This document shows, in pieces, positions 35,627 through 43,762 of a stretch of DNA of 64,000 nucleotides. Source of the stretch: Paenibacillus sp. MAHUQ-63 (GTDB lineage: Bacteria; Bacillota; Bacilli; Paenibacillales; NBRC-103111); the NCBI RefSeq assembly GCF_028765165.1, contig NZ_JARADB010000002.1:1-64000 (forward strand), read 5' to 3'. Both the position numbers and the translations under genes were made by a program. The notes beneath the pieces are model-generated. The model was given only the letters and a program-made list of their open reading frames with translations. It ran no database searches and had not been told where the DNA came from. How positions within the stretch are numbered: position 1 is the first letter of the stretch; each line of letters starts with the position of its first letter.

Positions 35627-36370
35627 CTACATACGGCATATTTCCAAGGGACAGTTTTCACAGTGGCAAATATCACGGAGATACGCGGCGTTCTTAATGA
35701 TAATCCGCCCGTTATGAAACTCGACAGCCTCTTCCTTCTTCATGTCGCTCAGCATACGATTGACGCTTTCTCGTGTAGATCCAATCATATCCGCCATTTC
35801 GGTATGGCTGATTTTGTAGTTAATTTGGACATGCTCGCCATGGGGAATCCCATAGGAATTGCTTAAACGAATTAATAGGGAGCAGAGCGCACCAGGCTTC
35901 CCGTACATCATTAAATCGCGAAATTTCGTTTCTGTCATGCGGTGCATGAGCCCCATCCATTTCATAAATTCAATGGCAAGATCTCCGTGCTGCCATAACA
36001 GAACTTCGAGGTCCTTGCGCTGAATAACACCCATTTTACAATCTTCCGTCACTTCGGCGCTAAAGCTCTGCACAGAGTTCTGAAAGGGATCCAACTGACC
36101 GAACAAATCACCGGATTGATGTAAATATAGAATGAAGCTTTTGCCCGATTCGGACAGCTTCGTGATGCGCACACCGCCTTGGATGACGTAATATAATTTA
36201 TCTGCCGTGTCGCCTTCCCAAAATAAGAAATCACCTTTTGCAGAATGCTTCACGTACATGATGTTTTGTAATCTTTCGAAATTTTCTGCAGAGAAGAAAT
36301 GCATAATTCCTTTATGGGCTTTCGTTTCCGTCCGATTGCAAGTTGTATGATTTTCTCGTGTATATGTCAT
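35627..36370 (-). CDS. fnr: anaerobic regulator Fnr (Bacillus type), copy 2
   Basis: Paralogue of the protein at 22565, colinear over the whole length. The beta-roll (SAKGDFLFWEGDTADKLYYV), helix-turn-helix (ADMIGSTRESVNRMLSDM) and C-terminal cluster CHCENCPLEICRM are intact, so it too should be an oxygen-sensing Fe-S regulator. The start is taken at ATG 36370 behind TAGGGTGG; a TTG at 36394 lies immediately against GAGGAG and is too close. An Fnr palindrome lies about 116 bases upstream, so control by itself or copy 1 is likely. Confidence 0.92.
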   Translation of the reverse strand: MTYTRENHTTCNRTETKAHKGIMHFFSAENFERLQNIMYVKHSAKGDFLFWEGDTADKLYYVIQGGVRITKLSESGKSFILYLHQSGDLFGQLDPFQNSVQSFSAEVTEDCKMGVIQRKDLEVLLWQHGDLAIEFMKWMGLMHRMTETKFRDLMMYGKPGALCSLLIRLSNSYGIPHGEHVQINYKISHTEMADMIGSTRESVNRMLSDMKKEEAVEFHNGRIIIKNAAYLRDICHCENCPLEICRM

Positions 36371-36485
36371 GGCCACCCTAGACCAACTCCTCAACGTTTC
36401 TTTGTTATCTTTATGATAACGGTTATTGTTGGTTTTGGTTATCGGGAGTTCTGCTGATCTTTGGAGCGAATAATCCCTATTCCGG

Positions 36486-36501
36486 TGTGAGAAAAATCAC
36501 A
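36486..36501 (-). promoter_or_regulatory. Fnr site upstream of fnr copy 2
   Basis: Perfect palindrome TGTGAGAAAAATCACA. Unlike the other sites, no -10 lies at the position expected for -41.5, so this site may act at another distance or as a repressor site. Confidence 0.7.
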
Positions 36502-36575
36502 GTTAAAACCCTGATTCCCCTAGCAGCAGACTCAGGCAAATAACCGAAATACGGCGGAATTTCCTGATAAGGAAA

Positions 36576-36591
36576 TCAGGGTTTTCCCTGA
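36576..36591 (-). terminator. weak terminator-like hairpin after cgoX
   Basis: On the minus strand TCAGGG-AAAA-CCCTGA followed by TTTCCTT, directly after the stop codon. The longer pairing AAAACCCTGATT with AATCAGGGTTTT could form instead. Confidence 0.4.
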
Positions 36592-36592
36592 C

Positions 36593-38047
36593 TTAAATCG
36601 TATGGATTTGTTGAAATAACCGTTGAGCCGCATCGCTGCCCTGGGCGATACAATCCGGAATTCCGACGCCGCGGAATGATCGGCCGGCGACAACCAGCTT
36701 CGGGAAGTGGGTGTGCAGCTCTTCCTCGATCTCCCGTATTCGCTCCACATGACCTACTAAGTACTGAGACATGGCCTGAGGGTGTCTTGTAATTGCTGAA
36801 AATATCGGGGTGATTCGTTCACCGAGGACCCTTATTAAATCTTTCATCACGCGATAGACCAGCTCCTGATCATCTAACTGCAGGTGTGTTTGATCCTTGA
36901 AATGGCCGATATATGCCCTTATCAGTACTTTCCCTTGTGGCGCGGTGTGCGTCCATTTGGAAGAAGTCCAAGTGCAAGCGGTGATGTGAAGACCTTCTTG
37001 TCTAGGGACGACGAAGCCTGAGCCTTGCAGAGGCTTCTTGAAGTGCGTTTGATCGAATGCCATGACCACATTAGCGACGGAAACGCTAGGGATTTGCCCC
37101 AGTTTTTCAGATAGCTGTACGGATGTGGTGCCTTGAAGCATATGTATAGCCTGTTCAGCCGGCGCTGCCATAACGATGCCGTCTGCTTGTACCACTTTGC
37201 CGCTGGCAAGGCGGATTTCATACTTATGCTGGTTCCGAGAGAGGCTCTTCACAGGATCATTAAGCTGTATTTGGGTGCCCAAGCTTTGCAGAACCTCCGT
37301 TAAGCGATCAACTAATGTGCAGAGTCCTCCTCTGTACGTGAGGAACATACTGCCGCGAAGATGCGAAGGAAGCTCGCTTCCGGCAGATAACGGCTGGGCC
37401 GCAGGTTGCTTTTTACGTGACGTTAGCATCCCAAGAATAAGGCTGCGATGCTTACTTTCCATTTCGAGCAGCTGAGGGAAGGTCGCTGCGGTGCTTAGCC
37501 TATGGAGATCTCCCGCATAGATGCCGGCGAGTATTGGACTGACCAAACGTTCGGTAACTTCCGAACCTAATCTTCGCTCGATTAAGCTTCCGAGCGATTC
37601 ATCACGAGGCTCTGTGCTTGCGGGTAAGACAAGATCCAGCGCGGCGCGGGCTTTTCCCGAGAGCGACAGCAGCCGGGTGACCAGGAAAGGTTTCAGTTGT
37701 GTGGGAATCCCCATAGCCAGCCCGGCAGGCACAGGATGAAGCTTCCCTTTGAGGTAGATGCAGCTCTTCGAAGCCGTAGGGGACTGGGCGGTTAGTTCAT
37801 CAAGCAAGCCCAATTCTCTTGTTAGGCTGAGTACGGCAGGCTTACGAGCCAAAAAAGAATCGGGGCCTTTTTCTATAATAAATCCGTCCTGCTTGAACGT
37901 TTGGATAGCGCCTCCGAGTTTGGCACTTTTTTCAATGATCATCATCTGAACGGATTGTCCAACCGATGCGAATCGCTTGTGTAATTTGTAAGCTGCAGTC
38001 AACCCCGTGATGCCGCCGCCAATAATGGCTATCTGTTTCGTTGCCAT
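36593..38047 (-). CDS. cgoX: coproporphyrinogen III oxidase / protoporphyrinogen oxidase (HemY/HemG type)
   Basis: FAD enzyme of heme synthesis. The dinucleotide fold IAIIGGGITGLTAAYKL is at the N terminus, followed by EKSAKLGGAIQTFKQDGFIIEKGPDSFL. The C terminus has the FAD-contact segment VAGRSFRGVGIPDCIAQGSDAA. The 484 residues are typical. In Firmicutes this enzyme oxidises coproporphyrinogen III to coproporphyrin III in the coproporphyrin route and is often listed as HemY or HemG. The gene stands alone in the anaerobic island; the nearest Fnr site faces the other way. Confidence 0.94.
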   Translation of the reverse strand: MATKQIAIIGGGITGLTAAYKLHKRFASVGQSVQMMIIEKSAKLGGAIQTFKQDGFIIEKGPDSFLARKPAVLSLTRELGLLDELTAQSPTASKSCIYLKGKLHPVPAGLAMGIPTQLKPFLVTRLLSLSGKARAALDLVLPASTEPRDESLGSLIERRLGSEVTERLVSPILAGIYAGDLHRLSTAATFPQLLEMESKHRSLILGMLTSRKKQPAAQPLSAGSELPSHLRGSMFLTYRGGLCTLVDRLTEVLQSLGTQIQLNDPVKSLSRNQHKYEIRLASGKVVQADGIVMAAPAEQAIHMLQGTTSVQLSEKLGQIPSVSVANVVMAFDQTHFKKPLQGSGFVVPRQEGLHITACTWTSSKWTHTAPQGKVLIRAYIGHFKDQTHLQLDDQELVYRVMKDLIRVLGERITPIFSAITRHPQAMSQYLVGHVERIREIEEELHTHFPKLVVAGRSFRGVGIPDCIAQGSDAAQRLFQQIHTI

Positions 38048-38141
38048 GCAAGTTCACTCCTTCCGGATACTTGGGTTCAATGTACCATGTGAGAGGAACC
38101 TGAGATATGACGTAGATCACTTTTGTCATTTTTTTCGTAAA

Positions 38142-38184
38142 CGTGATGACCGTCACATTCCGGAACCTCATACACCCTTATACT
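38142..38184 (+). promoter_or_regulatory. Fnr-dependent promoter of the DUF2249 gene
   Basis: CGTGATGACCGTCACA (38142 to 38157), one mismatch from the Fnr consensus, and -10 TATACT (38179 to 38184). Start near 38191 puts the site at -41.5. On the cgoX side no -10 fits. Confidence 0.8.
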
Positions 38185-38226
38185 GAAATTGTGATCGATA
38201 ACGAGTATATAGGAGGCTGTTAAACC

Positions 38227-38463
38227 ATGGGTCCATTCGCAACCGTAATTAAAGCTCCCGAGTATCCCCCGCAGCTCAAACATAAAGTAATCTTTGAATC
38301 CTTCGATCAGCTTGCCGCCGGGGAAGCGATGCTGCTGATCAACGACCACGATCCGCGTCCGCTGCGTTACCAATTTGAGGCCACACGGCCAGGTCAGTTC
38401 TCTTGGGAATACCTGGAGCAAGGTCCTGAGACATTTCAAGTGAAAATTGGAAAGCTTGGTTAA
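38227..38463 (+). CDS. DUF2249 domain protein, 78 aa
   Basis: A single DUF2249 domain, recognised by HKVIFESFDQLAAGEAMLLI, NDHDPRPLRYQ, FSWEYLEQGPETFQVKIGK. Such small proteins often accompany hemerythrin-like, Ric and denitrification genes; the biochemical role is unknown. The ATG follows ATAGGAGG. The Fnr-type promoter upstream ties it to anaerobic growth. Confidence 0.88.
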   Translation: MGPFATVIKAPEYPPQLKHKVIFESFDQLAAGEAMLLINDHDPRPLRYQFEATRPGQFSWEYLEQGPETFQVKIGKLG

Positions 38464-38530
38464 AGAGGATTCGTCGAATGGCATCTGCAACAGAAGGAAG
38501 CGCTCGGCTAGTTGGAATGGGGTGAATGGA

Positions 38531-38772
38531 ATGGATAAGAAGGCAAAAGCAGCAATATCATTGAACTTGATAATCGCGGATTAGAGCCTCCTCAGCCGAT
38601 TATGCGTACCCTCCAGGCTCTGGAGGATAGTAAAGTCGGCAGCCAAGTGAGAATTCATAATGACCGGCTGCCGATGTTTCTTATTGAAGAATTGCAGCGA
38701 TTGGGATATCCGTATCAAGTGGAACACCAAGCGGACGGATCAGCGAGAGTGACCATCGAGAAGACCCATTGA
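38531..38772 (+). pseudogene. second DUF2249-type gene, frameshifted
   Basis: From ATG 38531 the frame reads MDKKAKA and stops at TAG near 38582. The next frame, from about 38554, reads NIIELDNRGLEPPQPIMRTL and continues as a normal DUF2249-like domain (VRIHNDRLPMFLIEELQRLG, ending VTIEKTH) to TGA at 38772. The second frame has no usable start because TAA lies at 38536. One base lost or gained around 38545 to 38553 explains both. It may be a pseudogene, a sequencing error or programmed shifting. Confidence 0.75.
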
Positions 38773-38778
38773 TGTGCA

Positions 38779-39111
38779 ATGAAAATGGAGAGTGATTGGA
38801 GTATGGAGCAAGTACGAACCATTGGGGAAATTAGAGAGTACCTGAAACAAGTGTTTGATCCGGAGCTAGGTGTTAATATTGTGGACTTAGGCCTCGTCTA
38901 TGCGATCGAACTTACGGGAGGAGGTGTTGCAATTCGAATGACGTTGACAACGCCGGGCTGTCCGTTGCATGACACCATCGTAGGCGGGGTTCGCCGTGCT
39001 TTGGAGGGGCAGGCGGGCATCGCGAATGTTCATGTAGAGGTCGTTTGGGAGCCGCACTGGACGCCTGAGCATATGTCGGAAGCGGCCAGAGAGCAGCTGG
39101 ATTATTTGTAG
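38779..39111 (+). CDS. MIP18/PaaD/SufT-like (DUF59) Fe-S assembly protein
   Basis: A 110-residue DUF59 protein with IREYLKQVFDPELGVNIVDL and the conserved Cys in MTLTTPGCPLHDTI. Relatives help mature iron-sulfur proteins or act in aerobic phenylacetate pathways; here the neighbours favour the Fe-S role. The start is ATG 38779 or ATG 38803; neither has an ideal ribosome binding site. Confidence 0.9.
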   Translation: MKMESDWSMEQVRTIGEIREYLKQVFDPELGVNIVDLGLVYAIELTGGGVAIRMTLTTPGCPLHDTIVGGVRRALEGQAGIANVHVEVVWEPHWTPEHMSEAAREQLDYL

Positions 39112-39194
39112 CCTATTCGCAGGTGAGCCGGAGATTGTCTGGCTCTCTGAGGCATGTTTGGCACAGAATACTTGTTACAGGAGTGAGTCTGGCA

Positions 39195-39893
39195 ATGAAC
39201 GTAAAAAACAATGATGCCGGGGAGATCCTGCGCCAAGTTCCCTTGTTTCGGGATTTGACGGAGGGAGAATTGGAGGGGGTTCGCAGGATCATGATTCAGC
39301 GTTCCTATCGCAAGAAATCGGTCGTATTTACGGAAGGAAGTGATAAAGAAGCCGTATACTTCATTCAGAGTGGCTTAATTAAGACATATAAGACAGATGA
39401 AAACGGTCATCAGCAAATCGTATCGTTCCTGAAAACCGGGGACATGTTTCCACATACCGGCTTGTTCCATGCGAATCATTATCCGGCCACCGCTGAGACC
39501 ATCGTACCTACGACGCTGCTTGCGATGCCCATCAAGCCATTCGAAATATTCCTTAGCCATACCCCCGGGATTGCGGTGAAGCTCTTGCGGGTAATGAGCG
39601 AGAAAATCCTTGAGCTGCAGGGAAAGCTGCAAGAACTGACCGGACAGGATGTGCAGAATAGAGGGCAGCTATTCTTGCTTAAACTGGCAGAGACGAACGG
39701 ACGGATGAGCAATGGAAGGCTGTTTATCGAAATCCCGATGACCCATCAAGATATCGCTAATGCGATAGGAACCACAAGGGAAACGGTGAATCGTCTGCTG
39801 AACCATTTGCGCAGGGACGGCATCGTAGAAACGGATCGTTCAGGCTTTGTGATTCATGATATCGAGGCGCTCCGGCATTGGAGAGAGCAGTAA
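39195..39893 (+). CDS. Crp/Fnr-family regulator without cluster cysteines
   Basis: Effector domain (PLFRDLTEGELEGVRRIM, SGLIKTYKTDENGHQQIV) and helix-turn-helix MTHQDIANAIGTTRETVNRL. It lacks the C-terminal Cys motif of the two Fnr proteins, so it senses something else; NO or heme is possible from the context but unproven. The ATG at 39195 has AGGAG 10 bases upstream; a longer frame from 39123 has no binding site. Its stop overlaps the next small frame as TAATG. Confidence 0.92.
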   Translation: MNVKNNDAGEILRQVPLFRDLTEGELEGVRRIMIQRSYRKKSVVFTEGSDKEAVYFIQSGLIKTYKTDENGHQQIVSFLKTGDMFPHTGLFHANHYPATAETIVPTTLLAMPIKPFEIFLSHTPGIAVKLLRVMSEKILELQGKLQELTGQDVQNRGQLFLLKLAETNGRMSNGRLFIEIPMTHQDIANAIGTTRETVNRLLNHLRRDGIVETDRSGFVIHDIEALRHWREQ

Positions 39894-40045
39894 TGCCCCT
39901 GCCAATTCATATTGAAACGGCCTTCATGGGGAATGATTATGTGTTTCATATTCATGGCGGGCGCGCACATATTGGAGCCGTAGCCCTGGCTTATTCCGAT
40001 GGAGAACAGCCTCGCTGGGAATCCTTAGGCGTTGGAACAGCATAA
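39893..40045 (+). CDS. small protein, possibly truncated LpdD-like, 50 aa
   Basis: The frame is coupled to the regulator gene by TAATG. The product contains HGGRAHIGAVALAYSDGEQP, which resembles the start of LpdD-type proteins (GG-x-HIGAVALA), usually over 100 residues. It stops after 50 residues; the following 190 bases show no clean continuation, only possible degraded remnants. It could be a genuine short protein or a decayed gene. Confidence 0.45.
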   Translation: MPLPIHIETAFMGNDYVFHIHGGRAHIGAVALAYSDGEQPRWESLGVGTA

Positions 40046-40234
40046 GCGCTGAATATCCCCAACCAAGCAAAGCGATGTGGGAATGAGCATGCAGAAGCGG
40101 CTCATATCTGTTTGGTCATGCAGGCAAGAGGGCCATCCCCCGCAATACCACTCCCGACGCGGCTGTTATCAAGATGTAAAGAATAGGGAAACGAAACATT
40201 GTTTGCAGCATAGCGAAGCGCCCTCCCTTAGCAA

Positions 40235-41338
40235 TTATTGATAAGCTCTTGGGATGTACGAGCAGGCCGGATCGCTTTCCAAATAATCGCCTGTTACCGC
40301 ATAAGCTCTGGCCCTGGATCCACCGCAGATTTCTTTGAATTCACAGCAGCCGCACTTGCCCTTCAGCAGGGATTTATCCCGCAATTGGCGCATAATTGGC
40401 GAATTGCGGTAAATATCGAGCAGAGGTGTCTGTCTAACGTTGCCGCAGGGGACAGGCAGAAATCCGCTAGGGTATACGTCCCCGGTATGACTGATGAATA
40501 CAAAGCCATCACCGTCGTTGACGCCTTTAGGAGCCCGTCCCAAACGATCGAAATGCTTAAGGGAAGCGGGCTCCCCTGATTGGTTGGCCTGGAATTTCTC
40601 CAGACTCCTTTCTTGTGCGATGACCCTGCGATAATGAGGTGCCTCTGTGGTCTTGATGCCAAACGGCATCTGGGGTCCCAGGTGGTACAGCCATTTCATG
40701 ACATCCTCGTGTTGTTCGGGAGTGATCATATCTTTCCGCATGCCCCGGCCTGTGGGTACAAGAAAGAACAAACTCCAGAGGACGGCTCCCATCTCCTTCA
40801 CCTTTTGAGCAGCAGCTGCTAAATCATGCAAATTGTAAGTGGAGACCGTAGTGTTGATCTGGATCGGAATCTGATGCTCTTGCAGGTAAGAGATTCCCCG
40901 CATGGTCATATCGAAGGACCCCTTGGTTCCCCGGAAATGATCATGAATTTCGGCGGTCGAGCCATCCAAGCTGAAAGCCCAACGGGAAAGACCGACCTCT
41001 TTAGCCTTTATAATAGCTTCTCTTGTTACCTTTGGAGTCGCACTTGGCGTCATTGAGACAGGCAGATGTTTCTCCCGTATGGCATAATCCGCAAGCTCAA
41101 ATAAATCAGTTCGCATTAACGGGTCGCCGCCTGTGAAAACGAATAAGGGATGCTGCATATCGGCGATTTGATCAATCAGTCTCTTGCCTTCCTCGAAAGT
41201 AAGCTGCCTGGGATCCGATTTGTACTGTGCCTCTGCCCGACAGTGTAAGCATTTCAAAGCGCAAGCACGGGTCACTTCCCAAATCACGATAAACGGGTAT
41301 TCTTGGTAGTCGCGGGTTTGGAGTAAAGCAGTTTCCAT
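40235..41338 (-). CDS. radical SAM/SPASM protein, NirJ/AhbD-like (TIGR04053-type)
   Basis: Radical SAM enzyme of 367 residues. SAM cluster motif CALKCLHC (about residues 26 to 33), SAM-contact FTGGDPLMR, and a C-terminal SPASM-like cysteine set around KGKCGCCEFKEICGGSRARA. Relatives include heme-related NirJ and AhbD and a widespread Bacillus group of unknown function. An Fnr promoter upstream and CgoX nearby suggest a role in tetrapyrrole or anaerobic metabolism; the substrate is unknown. Confidence 0.88.
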   Translation of the reverse strand: METALLQTRDYQEYPFIVIWEVTRACALKCLHCRAEAQYKSDPRQLTFEEGKRLIDQIADMQHPLFVFTGGDPLMRTDLFELADYAIREKHLPVSMTPSATPKVTREAIIKAKEVGLSRWAFSLDGSTAEIHDHFRGTKGSFDMTMRGISYLQEHQIPIQINTTVSTYNLHDLAAAAQKVKEMGAVLWSLFFLVPTGRGMRKDMITPEQHEDVMKWLYHLGPQMPFGIKTTEAPHYRRVIAQERSLEKFQANQSGEPASLKHFDRLGRAPKGVNDGDGFVFISHTGDVYPSGFLPVPCGNVRQTPLLDIYRNSPIMRQLRDKSLLKGKCGCCEFKEICGGSRARAYAVTGDYLESDPACSYIPRAYQ

Positions 41339-41382
41339 GTGTACGCCCCCTTTCCAAATTCATGAGTAGTTCAGTCCCTATC

Positions 41383-41425
41383 ATGATAATGAAATTGAGC
41401 GTCTACTGTTGTGAGGGAGATCACA
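41383..41425 (-). promoter_or_regulatory. Fnr-dependent promoter of the radical SAM gene
   Basis: Perfect palindrome TGTGAGGGAGATCACA (41410 to 41425) and, on the minus strand, -10 TATCAT (41388 to 41383). Inferred start near 41376, site at -41.5. Confidence 0.87.
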
Positions 41426-41495
41426 AATGTAAATAAAAATGAATGCGTCAAATCATACCGGCATTTCATCCAAGCGGGTTCGATCGTTGATAACG

Positions 41496-43181
41496 TTATG
41501 CGAAGTGCTTGCCCGTATGACATTGAGAATGGTCAAGCTTCGTTAATGCAAAGCTAATTGCGTCGCCTGTCTTTTCGAAAAAGTGTTCCTGCCCGATAAA
41601 GTCGTCTAATCTTGTTCTTTTAAGCATTTGGCGCGGTTGGTTTTGCAGTTCGGCAATGAGTACGCGGCCGCCGTGCTTGTGAAAATGTTTGATAATACCG
41701 GATAAAATGGATTCCCCTGTAGAGTCTAAATAGGGAACAGCGGCCATTTTCAATATGAACACTTTGGGTTTGTCATGGGTTTCGTCCATTATGGCTTTCT
41801 CAAACAGCGTGGCAGCCCCAAAGAACATAACGCCTTCGACGGCGTAGACATTGATTTGAGGGCAATGATGCTGCTCAACCAACACGTGTGCGGCTGCTTG
41901 TTCATTTTTCTCGGAAGGAACGGGCAACACCTTGGCCGTAGTGAGAAGGCTGCTCATATGTTTGACAAAAATAATACCTGACAAGGCTAATCCAACTTCA
42001 ACAGCGATTGTCAAATCTGCCAAAACCGTTAGAAAAAAGGTAGTAAGCAAAACCAAGGACTCCGCTGTTTTGGTTTTTAGAACGCGAGCAAACTCCTTAC
42101 GCTCACTCATATTCCAAGCAACGACCATTAGAATGGGGGCCATACTCGCAAGCGGGATGTTCGAAGCATAGGGAGCAAATAAGAACAAAACCAACAGAAC
42201 GACTACACCGTGAATGACCCCGGAGAGGGGAGACTCCGCACCGTTCTTAATATTTGTTGCCGTCCGTGCAATAGCTCCTGTTGCAGGAATACCCCCGAAC
42301 AGCGGAGTTACCATATTAGCAATACCTTGACCAATCAATTCGCGGTTGCTGTTATGTCTGGTTCCCGCCATGCCATCAGCGACGACGGCTGAAAGTAAGG
42401 ATTCAATGCCACCTAACATAGCTATGACAAAAGCGGGCTTTATTAAAGTTTGCATGTGTTCAATGGAGAGTGCCGGCACATGTATGCCAGGCAAGCTGGA
42501 TGGAATTGCACCGTAGGTAGAACCAATGGTTGCAACTTGGTCAGGATAGAATAGGGATGCAACAATCGTAGAAATCAATAATCCTACTAATGAACCAGGA
42601 ATTTTGGGTAACCGTTTTGGCGTCACAAGGATAAGAATCAGACAGATCACAGCAGTTATGACGCTATACTTATTAATTGTTGAAATATGAATGCCTAATT
42701 CCTTGATATTAGAGAGGAAATCCTGATGCTTATGAAGGTCGCGCAATCCGAGGAAATTGGCAATTTGTCCGCTGAATATGGTAACAGCAATTCCTGTCGT
42801 AAAACCTATTGTTACAGGGCGTGGAATAAATTGAATAATACTGCCTAATTTGAAGATTCCCATGAATAATAAAATGACGCCAGCCATAAAACCTGCGATA
42901 AGCAAGTTTTCGTACCCATACTGCATGACGATCGCAAATAGAATGGGTATAAATGCGCCAGTCGGACCGCCGATTTGAAATTTGGACCCCCCGAGTAAGG
43001 AGATTAATATTCCAGCTACGAACGTGGTATATAGCCCGTACTCAGGCTTTACGCCTGAAGCAATTGCAAACGCCATTCCTAATGGAATGGCGACAATACC
43101 TACAATGAAACCTGAAATCAAGTCATTTTGAAATTTTTTTCGATTGTAGCCCTGGAATCTGCCACTAAAAGAGAATTTCAT
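41496..43181 (-). CDS. SulP-family anion permease with STAS domain
   Basis: SLC26/SulP transporter for sulfate or a similar anion (bicarbonate is also known in the family). About 11 to 12 helices with FQNDLISGFIVGIVAIPLGM and GGIPATGAIARTATNIKNGA, then a C-terminal STAS domain from about residue 440 (INVYAVEGVMFFGAATLFEK, MAAVPYLDSTGESILSG). I start at ATG 43181, with GGGTGGG 8 bases upstream; GTG 43193 or ATG 43187 are possible. Its promoter region is a copy of that of the ArsR gene behind it. Confidence 0.92.
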   Translation of the reverse strand: MKFSFSGRFQGYNRKKFQNDLISGFIVGIVAIPLGMAFAIASGVKPEYGLYTTFVAGILISLLGGSKFQIGGPTGAFIPILFAIVMQYGYENLLIAGFMAGVILLFMGIFKLGSIIQFIPRPVTIGFTTGIAVTIFSGQIANFLGLRDLHKHQDFLSNIKELGIHISTINKYSVITAVICLILILVTPKRLPKIPGSLVGLLISTIVASLFYPDQVATIGSTYGAIPSSLPGIHVPALSIEHMQTLIKPAFVIAMLGGIESLLSAVVADGMAGTRHNSNRELIGQGIANMVTPLFGGIPATGAIARTATNIKNGAESPLSGVIHGVVVLLVLFLFAPYASNIPLASMAPILMVVAWNMSERKEFARVLKTKTAESLVLLTTFFLTVLADLTIAVEVGLALSGIIFVKHMSSLLTTAKVLPVPSEKNEQAAAHVLVEQHHCPQINVYAVEGVMFFGAATLFEKAIMDETHDKPKVFILKMAAVPYLDSTGESILSGIIKHFHKHGGRVLIAELQNQPRQMLKRTRLDDFIGQEHFFEKTGDAISFALTKLDHSQCHTGKHFA

Positions 43182-43202
43182 ATTCATTCCCACCCGTTAT
43201 AA

Positions 43203-43236
43203 ATATCTGATTATTTGAATATATAAAAAATCATAT
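43203..43236 (-). promoter_or_regulatory. putative ArsR operator before the SulP gene
   Basis: A 34-base element ATATCT-N8-GAATAT that continues TATA-N5-TCATAT. The same layout lies before the ArsR gene, at the same distance (22 bases) from the start codon. Confidence 0.65.
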
Positions 43237-43279
43237 ATCCAAAACAAATGGATGTCAATTTGTTATTTTCTAAATAAAC

Positions 43280-43323
43280 AAAAAGGAAGTCATCGAGAAT
43301 TAGGACCCGATTTACTCCCTTTG
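43280..43323 (-). terminator. terminator after the ArsR gene
   Basis: On the minus strand AAAGGGAGT and ACTTCCTTT arms, with an inner TCG/CGA pair, end in a T run. It separates the ArsR gene from the SulP gene. Confidence 0.7.
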
Positions 43324-43329
43324 TGTGAA

Positions 43330-43656
43330 TTACTGATTTTTTATATTTTCTAACATTGAAATAGCATTCACAAGATGATTGTCAAAAATTTGCTTGGCAA
43401 CAATAAGCAGATCCTTAATTAAGGGGTCCGTTAGAGAGTAGATGACTGAAGTTCCGTCTTTAATCCCGCGGACTACGTTTTTATTCCTTAATACGGCTAA
43501 CTGCTGCGAAACGGCAGAACCCTCGCTGCCTAAGATAGCTTGTATCTCATTAACGGTTTTATCACCCTCGACCAAAACTTCAAGGATTCTTATACGCAAT
43601 GGGTGTGCTAGCGCCTTGAAAAAATCGGCTTTAAAATGCTGTATTTCTTGATACAT
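43330..43656 (-). CDS. ArsR-family repressor next to SulP
   Basis: A 108-residue winged-helix protein with the core FFKALAHPLRIRILEVLVEG and LGSEGSAVSQQLAVLRNKNVV. There is no ELCV metal motif and no cysteine, so it is neither a CadC-type metal sensor nor a cysteine-based persulfide sensor. The duplicated operator before it and before the SulP gene implies it represses both. Confidence 0.9.
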   Translation of the reverse strand: MYQEIQHFKADFFKALAHPLRIRILEVLVEGDKTVNEIQAILGSEGSAVSQQLAVLRNKNVVRGIKDGTSVIYSLTDPLIKDLLIVAKQIFDNHLVNAISMLENIKNQ

Positions 43657-43677
43657 AGCAGTCTCCCCTACTTATTA

Positions 43678-43711
43678 ATATTCGAACATTTGAATATATA
43701 GAATATCATAT
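43678..43711 (-). promoter_or_regulatory. putative ArsR operator before its own gene
   Basis: ATATTC-N8-GAATAT, a perfect inverted repeat, continuing TATA-N5-TCATAT as in the SulP copy. The element ends 22 bases before the start codon. Confidence 0.7.
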
Positions 43712-43762
43712 CATAAGCAGGAAAGCATGGACTTTCGCAATCTAAAAAAGACCGGTTAATCC

